IMG/VR virus record: IMGVR_UViG_3300049489_000384
Coordinates: 1 to 38,226 of that record
Origin: a virus
DNA: 38,226 bases
Direction: 5' to 3' (one strand)
Made by a program: the position numbers and the translations under genes. The notes beneath the pieces are model-generated. The model had not been told where the DNA came from, ran no database searches, and was given only the letters and a program-made list of their open reading frames with translations. Positions 7,210 to 16,022 of this stretch are shown here, one piece after another (position 1 is the first letter of the stretch; each line of letters opens with the position of its first letter).

Positions 7210-7644
7210 TTATGTTTCCGTCACCACTAGGGCGTTGGCGTTGAACTGTGCTTGAATACCAGAGGAAATGGTACGAGTCGCAGAAAGTTGACCTGCATAT
7301 AGAACGGTCCCCGCACCTGAAGCCGCAGTACCAATCGCTACATAGTCAATAGCGTTTGACCCACCAGTACATTCGATGAATTGGGCGATGGCTGCATTTG
7401 ATGTAGAACCCGCCGCAGGAACTTCCCAACCGCCTGTAGTCCTAGCCACAGCAAGACGAGCGTAGGATGTGAAGGTCGCTTCCCCTGTCGTCTGGTTTCC
7501 GCCAACCCCAGGGTCGGTAGTGTGAAGGCTTAGGTATAAATCTGTGAATGGGCTTGTTGAGTCATTCTCAGCAAATCCATCAAAGGTTGTTGCATTGAAC
7601 AGTAACGCCAAAATACTGTTACAAGTGTTTGTTGATTTCGCCAT
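7210..7644 (-). CDS. Phage structural protein of the SLHTxDPG / YARxxVAR family
   Basis: 144 residues with the signature LYLSLHTTDPG near residues 36-46, a TSYARLAVAR segment near 59-68 and a final beta-rich domain ending IQAQFNANALVV. These pieces define a widespread phage virion-protein family, often labelled tail-fibre or head-decoration-like. An AAAGGAG site precedes the ATG. The role is probably a small decoration or fibre-base protein. Confidence 0.7.
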   Translation of the reverse strand: MAKSTNTCNSILALLFNATTFDGFAENDSTSPFTDLYLSLHTTDPGVGGNQTTGEATFTSYARLAVARTTGGWEVPAAGSTSNAAIAQFIECTGGSNAIDYVAIGTAASGAGTVLYAGQLSATRTISSGIQAQFNANALVVTET

Positions 7645-7662
7645 TTTGTTTCTCCTTTTAAA

Positions 7663-8673
7663 TTAGTTGTAAGTTAGTGAAGCCCTATTCGACCAAACAT
7701 TATCGAAGTTAGAATTTCCATCAGCGAACTTGATTGAAATTAAACGATCAGAGCCGTCATAGGTCATTTTGAATATCTGCCACACAGCGTCGGACTCACT
7801 CGCACCGGGGACAGCGAAACCGATATATTCTTCTTTGCTTGTCCCTGTGTAGGTAATACGCTTTGTGTATCCATCGGCAGATGTTCTTACGACATTGTTG
7901 GCGTCAAGAAGGGCTTTGTTGGGGTTCCCCGAAGCATCCATAAACGAAGGATTGACGAGGGCGACCCCTTGTTTTACCGCTTCATAGATCGCATTGTAGA
8001 AAGACCTACCATCAGAAAGGCGCACAGAAAGTGGGGAAGATGGGTCGTTTGAGAGGTACTTTAGGTTCTCTAAGTGGGATATGACTTCACTTCCGAGTTC
8101 AAATGTGGGGGGTTTTAGGTCTGAAAGATTCGAGACTTTTACGGACTCAGGGGACTCTAGTTTTAACTTCGAGATTTCCTTCTTCAGATCATCGAGTTTC
8201 TTTGTGATCTCGGAGAGATTAGAGACTTCTATCTCGTCTTTCTGTTGGGGGATTTTAATGCCCTTCACAGATTCGTTAATAGAGTCTAAACTTTGGATTG
8301 ATTCTTGGATGGACTTCTCAAGCTCTCCGAGATTTGATACCTCTAAAGACTTTGGGTGTTCTGGGATGTGAATTTGCTGTACGGGGCCGTTCAGGGCTTT
8401 AATATCGTCTTTTGATAGGTTTACCGTGGGTGAGGTCAGTAGCCTTGAAATCGTTGTTTCTAGCGCCTGTAGACGGGTGTTTAGGGCGCTTTCAACACCT
8501 AAAATCCCTAGGTCTAGGGTCTTTAGGTCAGTTTGGACGCCTTTTAAGCCCCCTGGGAGATCATGTAAGGATTGGGCTACTAAATTGGCTATGACCCTCA
8601 AAAGCACCTGATTCTGCATTTCAGGGGAGGGGCCTTGGTTGGGTATTCCGTTAATGACTTGTTCTAGGTTCAT
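7663..8673 (-). CDS. Coiled-coil virion protein with VSNL repeats
   Basis: 336 residues. Residues 40-200 are strongly helical and coiled-coil-like. The short motif [EK]VSNL[GS][ED] occurs three times at about residues 111, 150 and 182 with 30-40 residue spacing, each followed by a helical segment. The C-terminal about 110 residues form a beta-rich domain (SVRLSDGRSFYNAIYEAV, then YIGFAVPGASESDAVWQIFKM), a pattern common near the ends of phage head or tail appendage proteins. Probably a trimeric fibre with a helical shaft. The start lacks a strong Shine-Dalgarno. Confidence 0.65.
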   Translation of the reverse strand: MNLEQVINGIPNQGPSPEMQNQVLLRVIANLVAQSLHDLPGGLKGVQTDLKTLDLGILGVESALNTRLQALETTISRLLTSPTVNLSKDDIKALNGPVQQIHIPEHPKSLEVSNLGELEKSIQESIQSLDSINESVKGIKIPQQKDEIEVSNLSEITKKLDDLKKEISKLKLESPESVKVSNLSDLKPPTFELGSEVISHLENLKYLSNDPSSPLSVRLSDGRSFYNAIYEAVKQGVALVNPSFMDASGNPNKALLDANNVVRTSADGYTKRITYTGTSKEEYIGFAVPGASESDAVWQIFKMTYDGSDRLISIKFADGNSNFDNVWSNRASLTYN

Positions 8674-8674
8674 C

Positions 8675-8703
8675 TTGATTTATTTGGCTTCCTGTGATAC
8701 CCT
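8675..8703 (+). promoter_or_regulatory. Possible promoter for the plus-strand exported gene
   Basis: TTGATT (8675-8680), a 17-bp spacer and TACCCT (8698-8703) form a weak sigma70-like promoter just before the only plus-strand gene in this part of the late block. The -35 matches consensus at four of six positions, the -10 poorly. An inverted repeat CCCTAT/ATAGGG (8700-8717) overlaps the -10 and abuts the ribosome site, so it may act as an operator or as a hairpin limiting translation. Confidence 0.35.
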
Positions 8704-8724
8704 ATTGTCGGATAGGGGGAGGTT

Positions 8725-8946
8725 ATGGTTAAAAAACTTGTATTAGTTCTAGCTCTGATCTGTGTTACTGTTCCGGCGTTTGCTGGTTATTCGTCTCAGT
8801 ACAACAAACGTGGAACTGGTTACTATCGTGATAATTCAAACGATGGTTATTCGTACAACAATGCAAATTCACTCGGCATGAATAATGGTCGCTCAGGAAG
8901 ATCAAGCGCTAGAAGCTCCACTGGAAGTAGGGCTGCATGGTTATGA
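8725..8946 (+). CDS. Small exported Gly/Ser/Asn/Tyr-rich protein (moron candidate)
   Basis: 73 residues with a textbook signal peptide: basic MVKK, hydrophobic LVLVLALICVTV and cleavage after PAFA at about residue 20. The mature about 53 residues are low-complexity (SSQYNKRGTGYYRDNSN, then NGRSGRSSARSSTGS) with no cysteine. GGGGGAGG precedes the ATG. It lies on the plus strand inside a minus-strand structural operon, so it must be transcribed separately. That is typical of morons, genes expressed independently of the lytic programme. A periplasmic or surface role in the host is inferred; no family recognised. Confidence 0.7.
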   Translation: MVKKLVLVLALICVTVPAFAGYSSQYNKRGTGYYRDNSNDGYSYNNANSLGMNNGRSGRSSARSSTGSRAAWL

Positions 8947-9017
8947 TTGAATCAACTTTCTTTGTAATGCTAGTAGCCGGGTATCTCACCTATCGACTAT
9001 TTTTCCGCCAGCATTAA
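8943..9017 (+). CDS. 24-aa membrane micro-protein coupled to the exported gene
   Basis: The ATG overlaps the stop of the upstream exported gene (ATGA). The 24 residues include one hydrophobic stretch (FFVMLVAGYLTYRLFF) and end RQH. The last 32 bp overlap the 3' end of the convergent gene at 8986. Overlap coupling and composition favour a real peptide, but the size makes this tentative. Confidence 0.4.
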   Translation: MIESTFFVMLVAGYLTYRLFFRQH

Positions 9018-10290
9018 ACAAATATCCAGCCCCGGTGCTTCCGGCTAGAACTGCCAACGCCTTCTTAATAGCATCAACCGTTCTAAAACCACTCATCTGC
9101 TTTAATACATCTGGATTTTTTTCAAGAAGCCTTGAAACAGCCGCAAAGACTTCTTTATCACCAAACTTACTCTTAATGTTTTTGGATAGGCTCCCAGGCT
9201 TGATTTTGTTTTTAATTAATCGGTAGTCATTCATCACATCGCCGTACATCGTCTTAGTTTTAGCGAACTCTGGATGTGTAGATAATTGAGCATCGGTGAT
9301 TTCATTTATCACATCTTCATAGAGGGGGATGTCTGTTGGTCTGTTTCCAGACCCTCCGAGTTTCGCATTAGAAAGAACACTCTTAACTTCATTAAGAAGT
9401 TCTTGGGATTCTTTCAGAGTTAGGTTTTCTGCTGTTTGTGGATTATTAAGCATCTTCTGTAGTTTTGGGGATGTCCTGATAGCTCTCCTAACAGACCCAC
9501 CAACTTCTTCATTCTGTATTTGTCCAAGAAGATCATCAACCATTCCACGGACATTAACGCTTGATGGTTTTCCTGCGGAGATGGCCTCATTGTTTAATCT
9601 TAGAAGATCATCAGCAAATTGCGATCTAGCGGCTCTTGGCGTGGATTGAATTGCATCCCTAACCTTTGATAGAAAATTCACTTCCTGGGTTGTGGCGTTC
9701 TTAACTGATTGCGGTACTAACTTTGAAAGACCGCTTCTGACACCAGTAACGGCTCCCACAGCGCCTTCCGTTGCCCCAACGGTTCCTGGGTTTATGTATG
9801 ATCTTGGGTCTGTGGCAACAGCAACACCAGCGTTGTAAATGTCTCTAGGTTTCTGTGTTTGACCGAAATAGGTTCCAGGGGTCGCTACGGATGCGTTAGG
9901 GAGGGATTGTAATAGAGCTTGGAGTTTGTTTACCATAGGCTGATCTGAGACATCAGACTCTTTTGGAATATTTATGTTCGATCTCCCACCAGATAGAGCC
10001 ATGAGAATAGCGTTTGCTGGGGAGGGGATAACCATACCTTCTGACCGTATCTTTCCAGATAGCTTATTTTTTAATTGTTCTGCAAACTGATTAGCGGCAG
10101 AAACCTGGGCTAACCCTTGAGATTGTTTTACAGGGTCAAAGAGTGTTTTAAGAACTCCCCAGGGATTTAAATTTGATTTTGGTTCTGAAGGCTCATCATC
10201 CCACTCGATGTCAGAATCATCTATTTGTGATGTTTGGTGGACTTGTGGGGTGTCATCCCAAACAATGTCGTTATCGTCTATTGGATTCAT
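8986..10290 (-). CDS. Internal virion / ejection-type protein
   Basis: 434 residues. The N-terminus has a duplicated acidic motif, DDNDIVWDD and DDSDIEWDD (residues 5-13 and 24-32), seen in internal virion proteins of several podoviruses and possibly a docking signal. The middle is helical and Gln/Asn/Ser-rich. The C-terminus (ALAVLAGSTGAGYLFNAGG) is a weakly hydrophobic helix that could insert into membrane. It overlaps the upstream gene by one base (TAATG). Position with two other internal-protein-like genes next to connector genes suggests a DNA-ejection protein. Confidence 0.6.
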   Translation of the reverse strand: MNPIDDNDIVWDDTPQVHQTSQIDDSDIEWDDEPSEPKSNLNPWGVLKTLFDPVKQSQGLAQVSAANQFAEQLKNKLSGKIRSEGMVIPSPANAILMALSGGRSNINIPKESDVSDQPMVNKLQALLQSLPNASVATPGTYFGQTQKPRDIYNAGVAVATDPRSYINPGTVGATEGAVGAVTGVRSGLSKLVPQSVKNATTQEVNFLSKVRDAIQSTPRAARSQFADDLLRLNNEAISAGKPSSVNVRGMVDDLLGQIQNEEVGGSVRRAIRTSPKLQKMLNNPQTAENLTLKESQELLNEVKSVLSNAKLGGSGNRPTDIPLYEDVINEITDAQLSTHPEFAKTKTMYGDVMNDYRLIKNKIKPGSLSKNIKSKFGDKEVFAAVSRLLEKNPDVLKQMSGFRTVDAIKKALAVLAGSTGAGYLFNAGGKIVDR

Positions 10291-11390
10291 TAGAGATAAA
10301 CCTTTTCGCCTGTATCAGTTATTCCAATCTTTCTGCCAGTTGATTTCTCTGTGCCAGTTTTTACGATGTTTTGGTTAGACCCGCTAAGAAAGTTCTGGAA
10401 CTTCTCAGATTTAAATGGAGAGCCACTTCTAAGCTCACCAGTTCTATAACCAGCCTGAGAATAGGATTTAAGCATAAGCTCTTCGGCTTGTTTATATCTC
10501 TCTAAAGCTACTTTGCTCTTATTAATAAAGACATCGGGGGCATCGTTTGTTTCTGGGAGTTGGGGGGAAATCCAGCCCAATTCTTTGAGTGCGGCTTGAG
10601 CGCCTGTGACCCACTTCCTGTATGAGTCGAATAGTTTATTTGTCTCAGCCTTAAACACCTGAAACTCCTGGGCCTGTTTATCTCCCGCTAGTGACTGACC
10701 TTTAAGGATAAAGTTTCCAATGGAGTTTTTTGAAGCTCTGATATCCCCAGGAACCATCATGGCTTTTACATTGGGAGTCATTAAATTAATGTTCTCTATG
10801 TAAGAGTTTGAGAGTGTTCTCAGTTGGTTTATATCATCCAAAGCCTGTTGAGTTGGTTTTGGTTTTAAAGTTTTCTTGTTGATCTGGACAGGCGTCCCCA
10901 TCACGTTTCTAAGAACTGGCTCTGTGTAATAGTCTTCTGAATCTAAACCGCCCGCTTCAGGATTAGACTCTTGGTTTATGGCGTCAACCAATTGTTTTCT
11001 AAAATCCATTAACTCATCACGGTTTCCGGCTTTATTCTTTAATTCCTCGATCTGTTGTTCACGAAGGCTCTTTTGTGATCTGTCTTCTAGTATCGAAGAG
11101 TATGTTTTTAAAGCATCAAGCGATGGGGCTTGTGTGCCAAATAGAGTACGAGACAGCCCTCCTTGTTCGGGTAGGTTCTCACCAGTAGCTTTCTCGAATA
11201 AAGACCTTCTGAATTGTGCGTCAGGCTCAGCTTGCATCCTATCCATAGCGGATTTAACGAATAGAGACATGGGGTCAACTCTCATGGAGGCGAGTTTTAA
11301 AGCCAGGTCTGCGTAGTTAGCCGGGGCAGGAGTGTTGGGTTGGGGGGTGTTTAGATTAAAGAGTGATGGGGCGTTTATAGCGAAAGCCAT
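10290..11390 (-). CDS. Putative internal virion protein
   Basis: 366 residues from the ATG at 11390, chosen because GGAGGG ends seven bases upstream; an earlier in-frame ATG overlaps that site. It is mainly helical, with Gln/Lys-rich segments (SLREQQIEELKNKAGN) and a C-terminal short beta unit (GRKIGITDTGEKVYL) reading like a terminal GxxxxITDxGEKVY tag often found at the ends of phage internal proteins. The start lies two bases from the upstream stop. The function is inferred from context. Confidence 0.6.
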   Translation of the reverse strand: MAFAINAPSLFNLNTPQPNTPAPANYADLALKLASMRVDPMSLFVKSAMDRMQAEPDAQFRRSLFEKATGENLPEQGGLSRTLFGTQAPSLDALKTYSSILEDRSQKSLREQQIEELKNKAGNRDELMDFRKQLVDAINQESNPEAGGLDSEDYYTEPVLRNVMGTPVQINKKTLKPKPTQQALDDINQLRTLSNSYIENINLMTPNVKAMMVPGDIRASKNSIGNFILKGQSLAGDKQAQEFQVFKAETNKLFDSYRKWVTGAQAALKELGWISPQLPETNDAPDVFINKSKVALERYKQAEELMLKSYSQAGYRTGELRSGSPFKSEKFQNFLSGSNQNIVKTGTEKSTGRKIGITDTGEKVYL

Positions 11391-11391
11391 T

Positions 11392-12225
11392 TTAGTACCC
11401 TCCAAACATAGAGCTAAAGCCGGGAGTTTTACTGTTTACCCTAGACGATGATGTAAAACTGTTCCCCTGATTTTGGTCAAACCATTCCGCAAGTCCTTTT
11501 GACTGACTAGAACTCGCTGTGGTTGGCTTAGAGTTGAAGAAGCCACCAGTATTTCCGTATGAGCCAGAGGTTTGACCATTTCCAAACAAGTCTGTTCCGA
11601 TATTTCCAGCACCAAAGAAGTTCCCAGCAGCGTTTCCACCAGCTTGTAGAACTGTCTGATACCAAGGCATACTTGATTGCTGCTGTGCAACGGTGGCTTG
11701 ATTCCTGTTCAACAGGGCGTTGTAGTTATTCATGGCGTTTGAATAGTTGACTTGGTTTGGGATGTTTGCCACGTTGAATCTTGCGGGGAAAAGTTGCCCC
11801 AAAGCGTTCAAAGAGTTATCAATGTCGTTTCTTTGAAGTTGTTTAGACTCTCCAAATAACTTAGCGACTTGATTGGCGTAGTCAGATCGAGTCTGGCCTT
11901 CAATGACTCCTGACGTACCAGTGTCTAGGAGTCCACGTTTATTCATAGAAGCGAGCGTTTGGGGGAGAACTCCAGAGTTTTGGGAGTAAACGTCATTGGG
12001 GTCTACATCAATTCCGTATTGTTTAGATAGCTCCGCTTTCTGAGGCTCGAATAAGAACTTTAGATAATCGAACATATCTGTTCCATTAGCACGATTTTGG
12101 AAGGTGCTAAGTAACTGCTCGATACCTGCCAGGTAGTTTTCTGCCGACCCATTGGCTAGTGTATAAGCCGGGGGGTCGGGAATCATCTGGCTCCAATCAA
12201 CTTTCTTATTTCCGAATAAACCCAT
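11392..12225 (-). CDS. Putative internal virion protein, Gly/Asn/Gln-rich
   Basis: 277 residues. The helical first half (about 40-170) includes FEPQKAELSKQYGIDVDPNDV and a MNKRGLLDTGTSG stretch like the phage family in which N-terminal helical domains pack inside the head. The second half is low-complexity with Gly-rich, weakly hydrophobic runs (AGGNAAGNFFGAGNIG). AAGGAG precedes the ATG. It sits upstream of the other internal-protein candidates and probably joins them as an ejection component. Confidence 0.6.
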   Translation of the reverse strand: MGLFGNKKVDWSQMIPDPPAYTLANGSAENYLAGIEQLLSTFQNRANGTDMFDYLKFLFEPQKAELSKQYGIDVDPNDVYSQNSGVLPQTLASMNKRGLLDTGTSGVIEGQTRSDYANQVAKLFGESKQLQRNDIDNSLNALGQLFPARFNVANIPNQVNYSNAMNNYNALLNRNQATVAQQQSSMPWYQTVLQAGGNAAGNFFGAGNIGTDLFGNGQTSGSYGNTGGFFNSKPTTASSSQSKGLAEWFDQNQGNSFTSSSRVNSKTPGFSSMFGGY

Positions 12226-12243
12226 TGTATTCTCCTTTATAAA

Positions 12244-13080
12244 TTACTGGTCGCCGTAAGCGAGGATGTAAACCCTATCCAAATCCACAACATTGTTCGC
12301 TGAATTTGTAACTGTGACCTGGCACACCGTTGTAGATGTTATTGTGGTAATATTTATCTTATTTGAATTGTTGCTTTTGTAATCAGTGGAGCCAAACACA
12401 GCGTAGCTAGTAGATGAAAAAGCTGTCGAGAATGTGATGTTATAAATTCCAGTACCTACTCGCTCTATGGTTGATACGCCATACCCGGCTGTTGGTGCAT
12501 TTGTTCCTGTCGTAGCACCGTTCCATAAAGCCCAAGCCTTTGCCATTCCAGGGTGATATTGAGTTCTTCCTGGGGACACATAAACATCGGTAGCCGAGGC
12601 TGATTCCATCTGGGCTTGGGATGCGGCAGCAACCGACCCTGCGTTAGACCTGCAAAGCTCAAACCAATTAGTCCCGTCAGAAACAAGAGCTATTTGAGCC
12701 TCGGCTGCGCCCTGGAAGTTCCCGTTAATCTTTAAATTTGACCCATCCACAAGTGAGGCTGTGGAGTCGAATTGAAGGATTACAACCGTCCCGGCGGTCT
12801 TAGCGGTGATGCTTGTTATTGCTGCTGTCCCTGTGATGTCAAAGTAGTTTCCATCAGATCCCAAAGTTATTGTTCCGGCAGCACTAGCGACATCCGCGCC
12901 CTTGGCTGTCGTGAATGTGGAATTAATGTTTAGTTTTGAGGGGGTTACTTGGGAATCTCCAATGTTGTCTGTTTCGATTCCATTATTCAAAAGATTAATC
13001 GCAAGGAGAAATCGTGTATTAAACTCGTTTGCAACAGGGATTGTCCCATCAGTTAAATTCGTGTAGGCAAGTTGTGACAT
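12244..13080 (-). CDS. Tail fibre / appendage-like beta-rich protein
   Basis: 278 residues. An N-terminal adaptor-like segment (SQLAYTNLTDGTIPVANEFN) is followed by a repetitive beta region (AAGTITLGSDGNYFDITGT) and a TDVYVSPGRTQYHPGMAKAWALWNG segment seen in many phage fibre proteins. The C-terminal about 80 residues form another beta domain (YNITFSTAFSSTSYAVFGS). AGGAG precedes the start. It probably forms a trimeric fibre attached near the portal-connector complex. Confidence 0.7.
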   Translation of the reverse strand: MSQLAYTNLTDGTIPVANEFNTRFLLAINLLNNGIETDNIGDSQVTPSKLNINSTFTTAKGADVASAAGTITLGSDGNYFDITGTAAITSITAKTAGTVVILQFDSTASLVDGSNLKINGNFQGAAEAQIALVSDGTNWFELCRSNAGSVAAASQAQMESASATDVYVSPGRTQYHPGMAKAWALWNGATTGTNAPTAGYGVSTIERVGTGIYNITFSTAFSSTSYAVFGSTDYKSNNSNKINITTITSTTVCQVTVTNSANNVVDLDRVYILAYGDQ

Positions 13081-13092
13081 TTCTTTCTCCTA

Positions 13093-13335
13093 TTAAGCGG
13101 CTGTGGCTGCGATCTTGTAAGTGGTTCCGTTGTATCTGTATCTAATCTCTTGCAGGTCTGATCTGTGCCAGGCGTAGATTTTTCCTGTGGTGGTTTCAAA
13201 TCCAGACGGGTCTGCGGTGTAAGAATCAAGCTCAAGGTACTGCTGACCAATGTTGTGAGCATCTTGGATTCTTTTTAAATCATCTCTTAAAACTTCATCT
13301 TGATTCGATGCGACAGACCTTAGAGAAATTCTCAT
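13093..13335 (-). CDS. Small structural protein (80 aa)
   Basis: 80 residues: an N-terminal helix (DEVLRDDLKRIQDAH) and a C-terminal beta part (IYAWHRSDLQEIRYRYNGTTYKI). It lies nine bases after the connector protein stop and 12 bases before the fibre gene, so it belongs to the tail-assembly unit. It could be a fibre-attachment adaptor. No specific family recognised. Confidence 0.6.
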   Translation of the reverse strand: MRISLRSVASNQDEVLRDDLKRIQDAHNIGQQYLELDSYTADPSGFETTTGKIYAWHRSDLQEIRYRYNGTTYKIAATAA

Positions 13336-13343
13336 TAAATTAT

Positions 13344-14864
13344 TTAAACCCTTGGTAGAGATTGATACTGAAAAGAGATATCACGACACTCAACCTCATT
13401 TCCAAGCTCATCACATGAATATTTTAATTGGATGTATTTAGATACTTGGGCTATATCCCCATCAACGGGAAGGTAGTCAGACTTTCCGAGGGGGTCTGTT
13501 CCAAGGGTCCAATCAACACCAAGTTGGTTTTCTCCTCCATCGTGATTAACGGTTACAATCTCACCGCCAGAAGCCCCAAAATCCCCATAAGCGGTTATGT
13601 AGGAGAGAGCAGACCCTATGTTGTTTACGGTAGCTTTTACGTTGCGGAATCTCTTTTTAATATTCGGGGAGTCTAAGTTGAATTGTTTTGTGTATCGGTA
13701 ACAAGAGATTGCTTGTTCTGTGCCTTCGTAATAATCAGAGTATCCCGAGTTGTAGAGATAAACCCGCCCTGTACGATCTCCGAAATAGGTTCTAAAAGAC
13801 CCGTTAGAATCAAAGAAGTTCTCACAGCAATTTGCTTCAATCGAGTCATAAAAGAAAATGGCATTTGCCAGGTAATCCACCGAAACCGTAAAGTCATTTT
13901 TAACCGATGAATCTTTGGTTAAAAAGCACAGATATTCACGGTCCACCTTACAGTCCACCGCACAAGACAATGATAGGGAAGCCTTGTTTAGTTGAGAGGT
14001 GGTTTGTGGGACGGCTTCGGTGACTCTCTCCGGCGTGACACCCTTCATACGATAAAAATATCCATCGGGGCCAAGCCAGTAGAGAACCCCCTCAACGTTA
14101 CGAATTGTCCGTTTTGAAACGCATCCGATCTGTGTATCTAGCTGTTCCCATTGGAAAGGGTTTAGGGAGTCACCTGTGTAGTTAGCGACATATATAGAGT
14201 CTCTTGTGAAAGCAAATCTGTTATTGTCGGTCTTTCCTGTCCCTGTACACGCTCCGTTTAATATTTTAAAGGATGTGGCAACCCAGACCCCTGTTGGGTC
14301 GAATAGGGGGCCTACATAGACTCTCTCAGGATTCGCTGCGGTGTTGGCTATGATCGGGTAGTTATCCCATTCGTCACAGTATTTCCCTGCTGGGGCTGTA
14401 GCGGAGAGAGTTGAAACATTACTTGAACCCGTCCATTGAAGCGGCGTGTCTCTAGCCTCAGTGGTCAACATTAAGATGTTGGCACAAATCGCAAACGAGA
14501 ATGGGGAGTCTGCTGTGATCGAAGCTGAACCTGTAATATCTACCGGGGAGGCTGGGGTCGAAATGTTATAAATCTTCTTCGTGGACCCATTAGACCCACA
14601 GACTATTTCAAACTCAGACCCATCAAACTTCTTATATTGAAAAAGTCCTGTGATCTCAGCCAAGGTCGCTGACAAATTACAGTAGACCGTGTAGCCCATC
14701 CTACGAACGATTGAACCTAACGTATTTGTGTGTACGTTTAGGAGGGGGATTGTTCCTGGTTGTGGAGGGGCTGATTCGTAGTCATTAATTAAATGACCTG
14801 AAATCTTCTCGTTAGCCCCACCAGCGCCGGGATTTAAAATCTGTTTTGACTGAATTGCAATCAC
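13344..14864 (-). CDS. Packaged-DNA stabilisation / tail connector protein, P22 gp10-like
   Basis: 506 residues, beta-rich, with repeated W/F-containing blades (DEWDNYPIIANTAANPERVYVGP, split by turns; GVLYWLGPDGYFYRMKG; RTYFGDRTGRVYLYNSG) as in beta-propeller tail connector proteins. Its length matches P22 gp10 (about 470). It overlaps the upstream adaptor gene by four bases (ATGA). Gene order portal, scaffold, coat, adaptor, then this gene is as in P22-like phages. It would close the head below the adaptor ring and hold the DNA in. Confidence 0.6.
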   Translation of the reverse strand: MIAIQSKQILNPGAGGANEKISGHLINDYESAPPQPGTIPLLNVHTNTLGSIVRRMGYTVYCNLSATLAEITGLFQYKKFDGSEFEIVCGSNGSTKKIYNISTPASPVDITGSASITADSPFSFAICANILMLTTEARDTPLQWTGSSNVSTLSATAPAGKYCDEWDNYPIIANTAANPERVYVGPLFDPTGVWVATSFKILNGACTGTGKTDNNRFAFTRDSIYVANYTGDSLNPFQWEQLDTQIGCVSKRTIRNVEGVLYWLGPDGYFYRMKGVTPERVTEAVPQTTSQLNKASLSLSCAVDCKVDREYLCFLTKDSSVKNDFTVSVDYLANAIFFYDSIEANCCENFFDSNGSFRTYFGDRTGRVYLYNSGYSDYYEGTEQAISCYRYTKQFNLDSPNIKKRFRNVKATVNNIGSALSYITAYGDFGASGGEIVTVNHDGGENQLGVDWTLGTDPLGKSDYLPVDGDIAQVSKYIQLKYSCDELGNEVECRDISFQYQSLPRV

Positions 14865-15715
14865 AGACGGATTCTCTCCAAACGGTCTTCTTCTCTAACT
14901 TCTTGGGAAATAAATCTTTTAATCACAGCCTCTAATTCTTGAATTGGAACCACAGCGTCTTCGTTGTTGTGTTTACGAGCTTTAATTTCAGCGCCTTTAG
15001 ATAGCACCCAATGCCATTCATCAGGAAGGGTTGGAACGTCATAGTCGTTTACAAGTTTAGGCACAATCCCATTACCAACAACTTTGATCTCGTAAGCATC
15101 ATCTGGGGTTGGATAGAGAGTGACAACCCATCGGTCGAGTAATGCGATATAGGCTGTGCTAGGAGCAATCGTGGTAATGATGTTCTCAAACGTGGTAATA
15201 GAGGTGGTACTATTTACAGTGTTTACTGTATAAGCGTACAGGCCGACTTGGATAATGTCGTACTGTTCAATTCCTGCGACTACAAAGTCTGTCCCTGAAC
15301 CAGTGATGGTTTTTGTTCCAGAGGTTGCCGAGATCGTCCCTGTGGAGTAAGTCGTTCTTGTTCTGTTTTTTGGGACATAGTGCATTGGCTCCCCTGTTGC
15401 TGTAGTTCCACCGTACCTCTCATCCGCTTCATCCTCGGATAGCTTTATAAGGCGGTTTTTAGTGTCTAGGTTTTTTAACTGTTTTATTGTGCTTGGGTGA
15501 TTAACCCAACGAGGCAAAGAAATAGTCGCTGTGCTTGCTACCGTATCAACATTGGAGGTTTTTTTACAAAATAACCAGTTAAATCTTGGAAGGAAATCAT
15601 TGAATAGAAACTCATTAACCCAACCCTTTGTTCTGACGGAGTTAGTGCCTGTGGACGAAAGCGTTGAATCATCAATCGCATAAGATACTGCGTCTAAAAT
15701 TTCCTTAAAATACAT
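14861..15715 (-). CDS. Head-to-tail adaptor protein, P22 gp4-like
   Basis: 284 residues. The N-terminal helices (YFKEILDAVSYAIDD, GWVNEFLFNDFLPRFNWLFC) and the last 60 residues (LPDEWHWVLSKGAEIKARK, ending REEDRLERIRL) resemble the helical core of podoviral adaptor proteins. A beta insertion occupies the centre (TGTISATSGTKTITGSGTDF). GGAG lies six bases from the ATG, inside the upstream gene's end. It is expected to bind the portal ring after packaging. Confidence 0.6.
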   Translation of the reverse strand: MYFKEILDAVSYAIDDSTLSSTGTNSVRTKGWVNEFLFNDFLPRFNWLFCKKTSNVDTVASTATISLPRWVNHPSTIKQLKNLDTKNRLIKLSEDEADERYGGTTATGEPMHYVPKNRTRTTYSTGTISATSGTKTITGSGTDFVVAGIEQYDIIQVGLYAYTVNTVNSTTSITTFENIITTIAPSTAYIALLDRWVVTLYPTPDDAYEIKVVGNGIVPKLVNDYDVPTLPDEWHWVLSKGAEIKARKHNNEDAVVPIQELEAVIKRFISQEVREEDRLERIRL

Positions 15716-15716
15716 A

Positions 15717-16004
15717 TCAGGCTCCGTATTGGGAAGGGCGGTACTTTTTATTTCCTGTTAATTTTCTTTGTGTTAAATCTTTTAAATATGATCTACTCAT
15801 CGGCTTGTCAAAACGAGAACCATCATTGTCAGAAGTATGCACAAACTCAGCGATACCAAAGGGGGTAGAACTAGATGTCTTTGTTTGGGGCGTTCCGAAT
15901 GTATATATCGTCTGGATTTGCTCTCCTGGTTTTCTACACATCCTGCATTTGCAGGTATCGAGACACATTCCAACTTTATAATTTCCTCTCGTTTTAGCTC
16001 CCAT
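15717..16004 (-). CDS. Small Cys-containing protein in the head operon
   Basis: 95 residues with clustered cysteines near the N-terminus (MCLDTCKCRMCRKPG, residues 13-27) and a basic C-terminus (LKDLTQRKLTGNKKYRPS). The C-x4-C-x-C-x2-C cluster suggests a metal site. It lies between the coat and adaptor genes, where many phages have a small head-maturation or decoration gene. Function not recognised. Confidence 0.6.
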   Translation of the reverse strand: MGAKTRGNYKVGMCLDTCKCRMCRKPGEQIQTIYTFGTPQTKTSSSTPFGIAEFVHTSDNDGSRFDKPMSRSYLKDLTQRKLTGNKKYRPSQYGA

Positions 16005-16022
16005 ATTTCTCCTTAGATATTA

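Noticed and set aside
13053-13262. 69-codon minus frame between appendage genes
   Set aside because: Fully covered by two better supported genes in another frame; no ribosome site.
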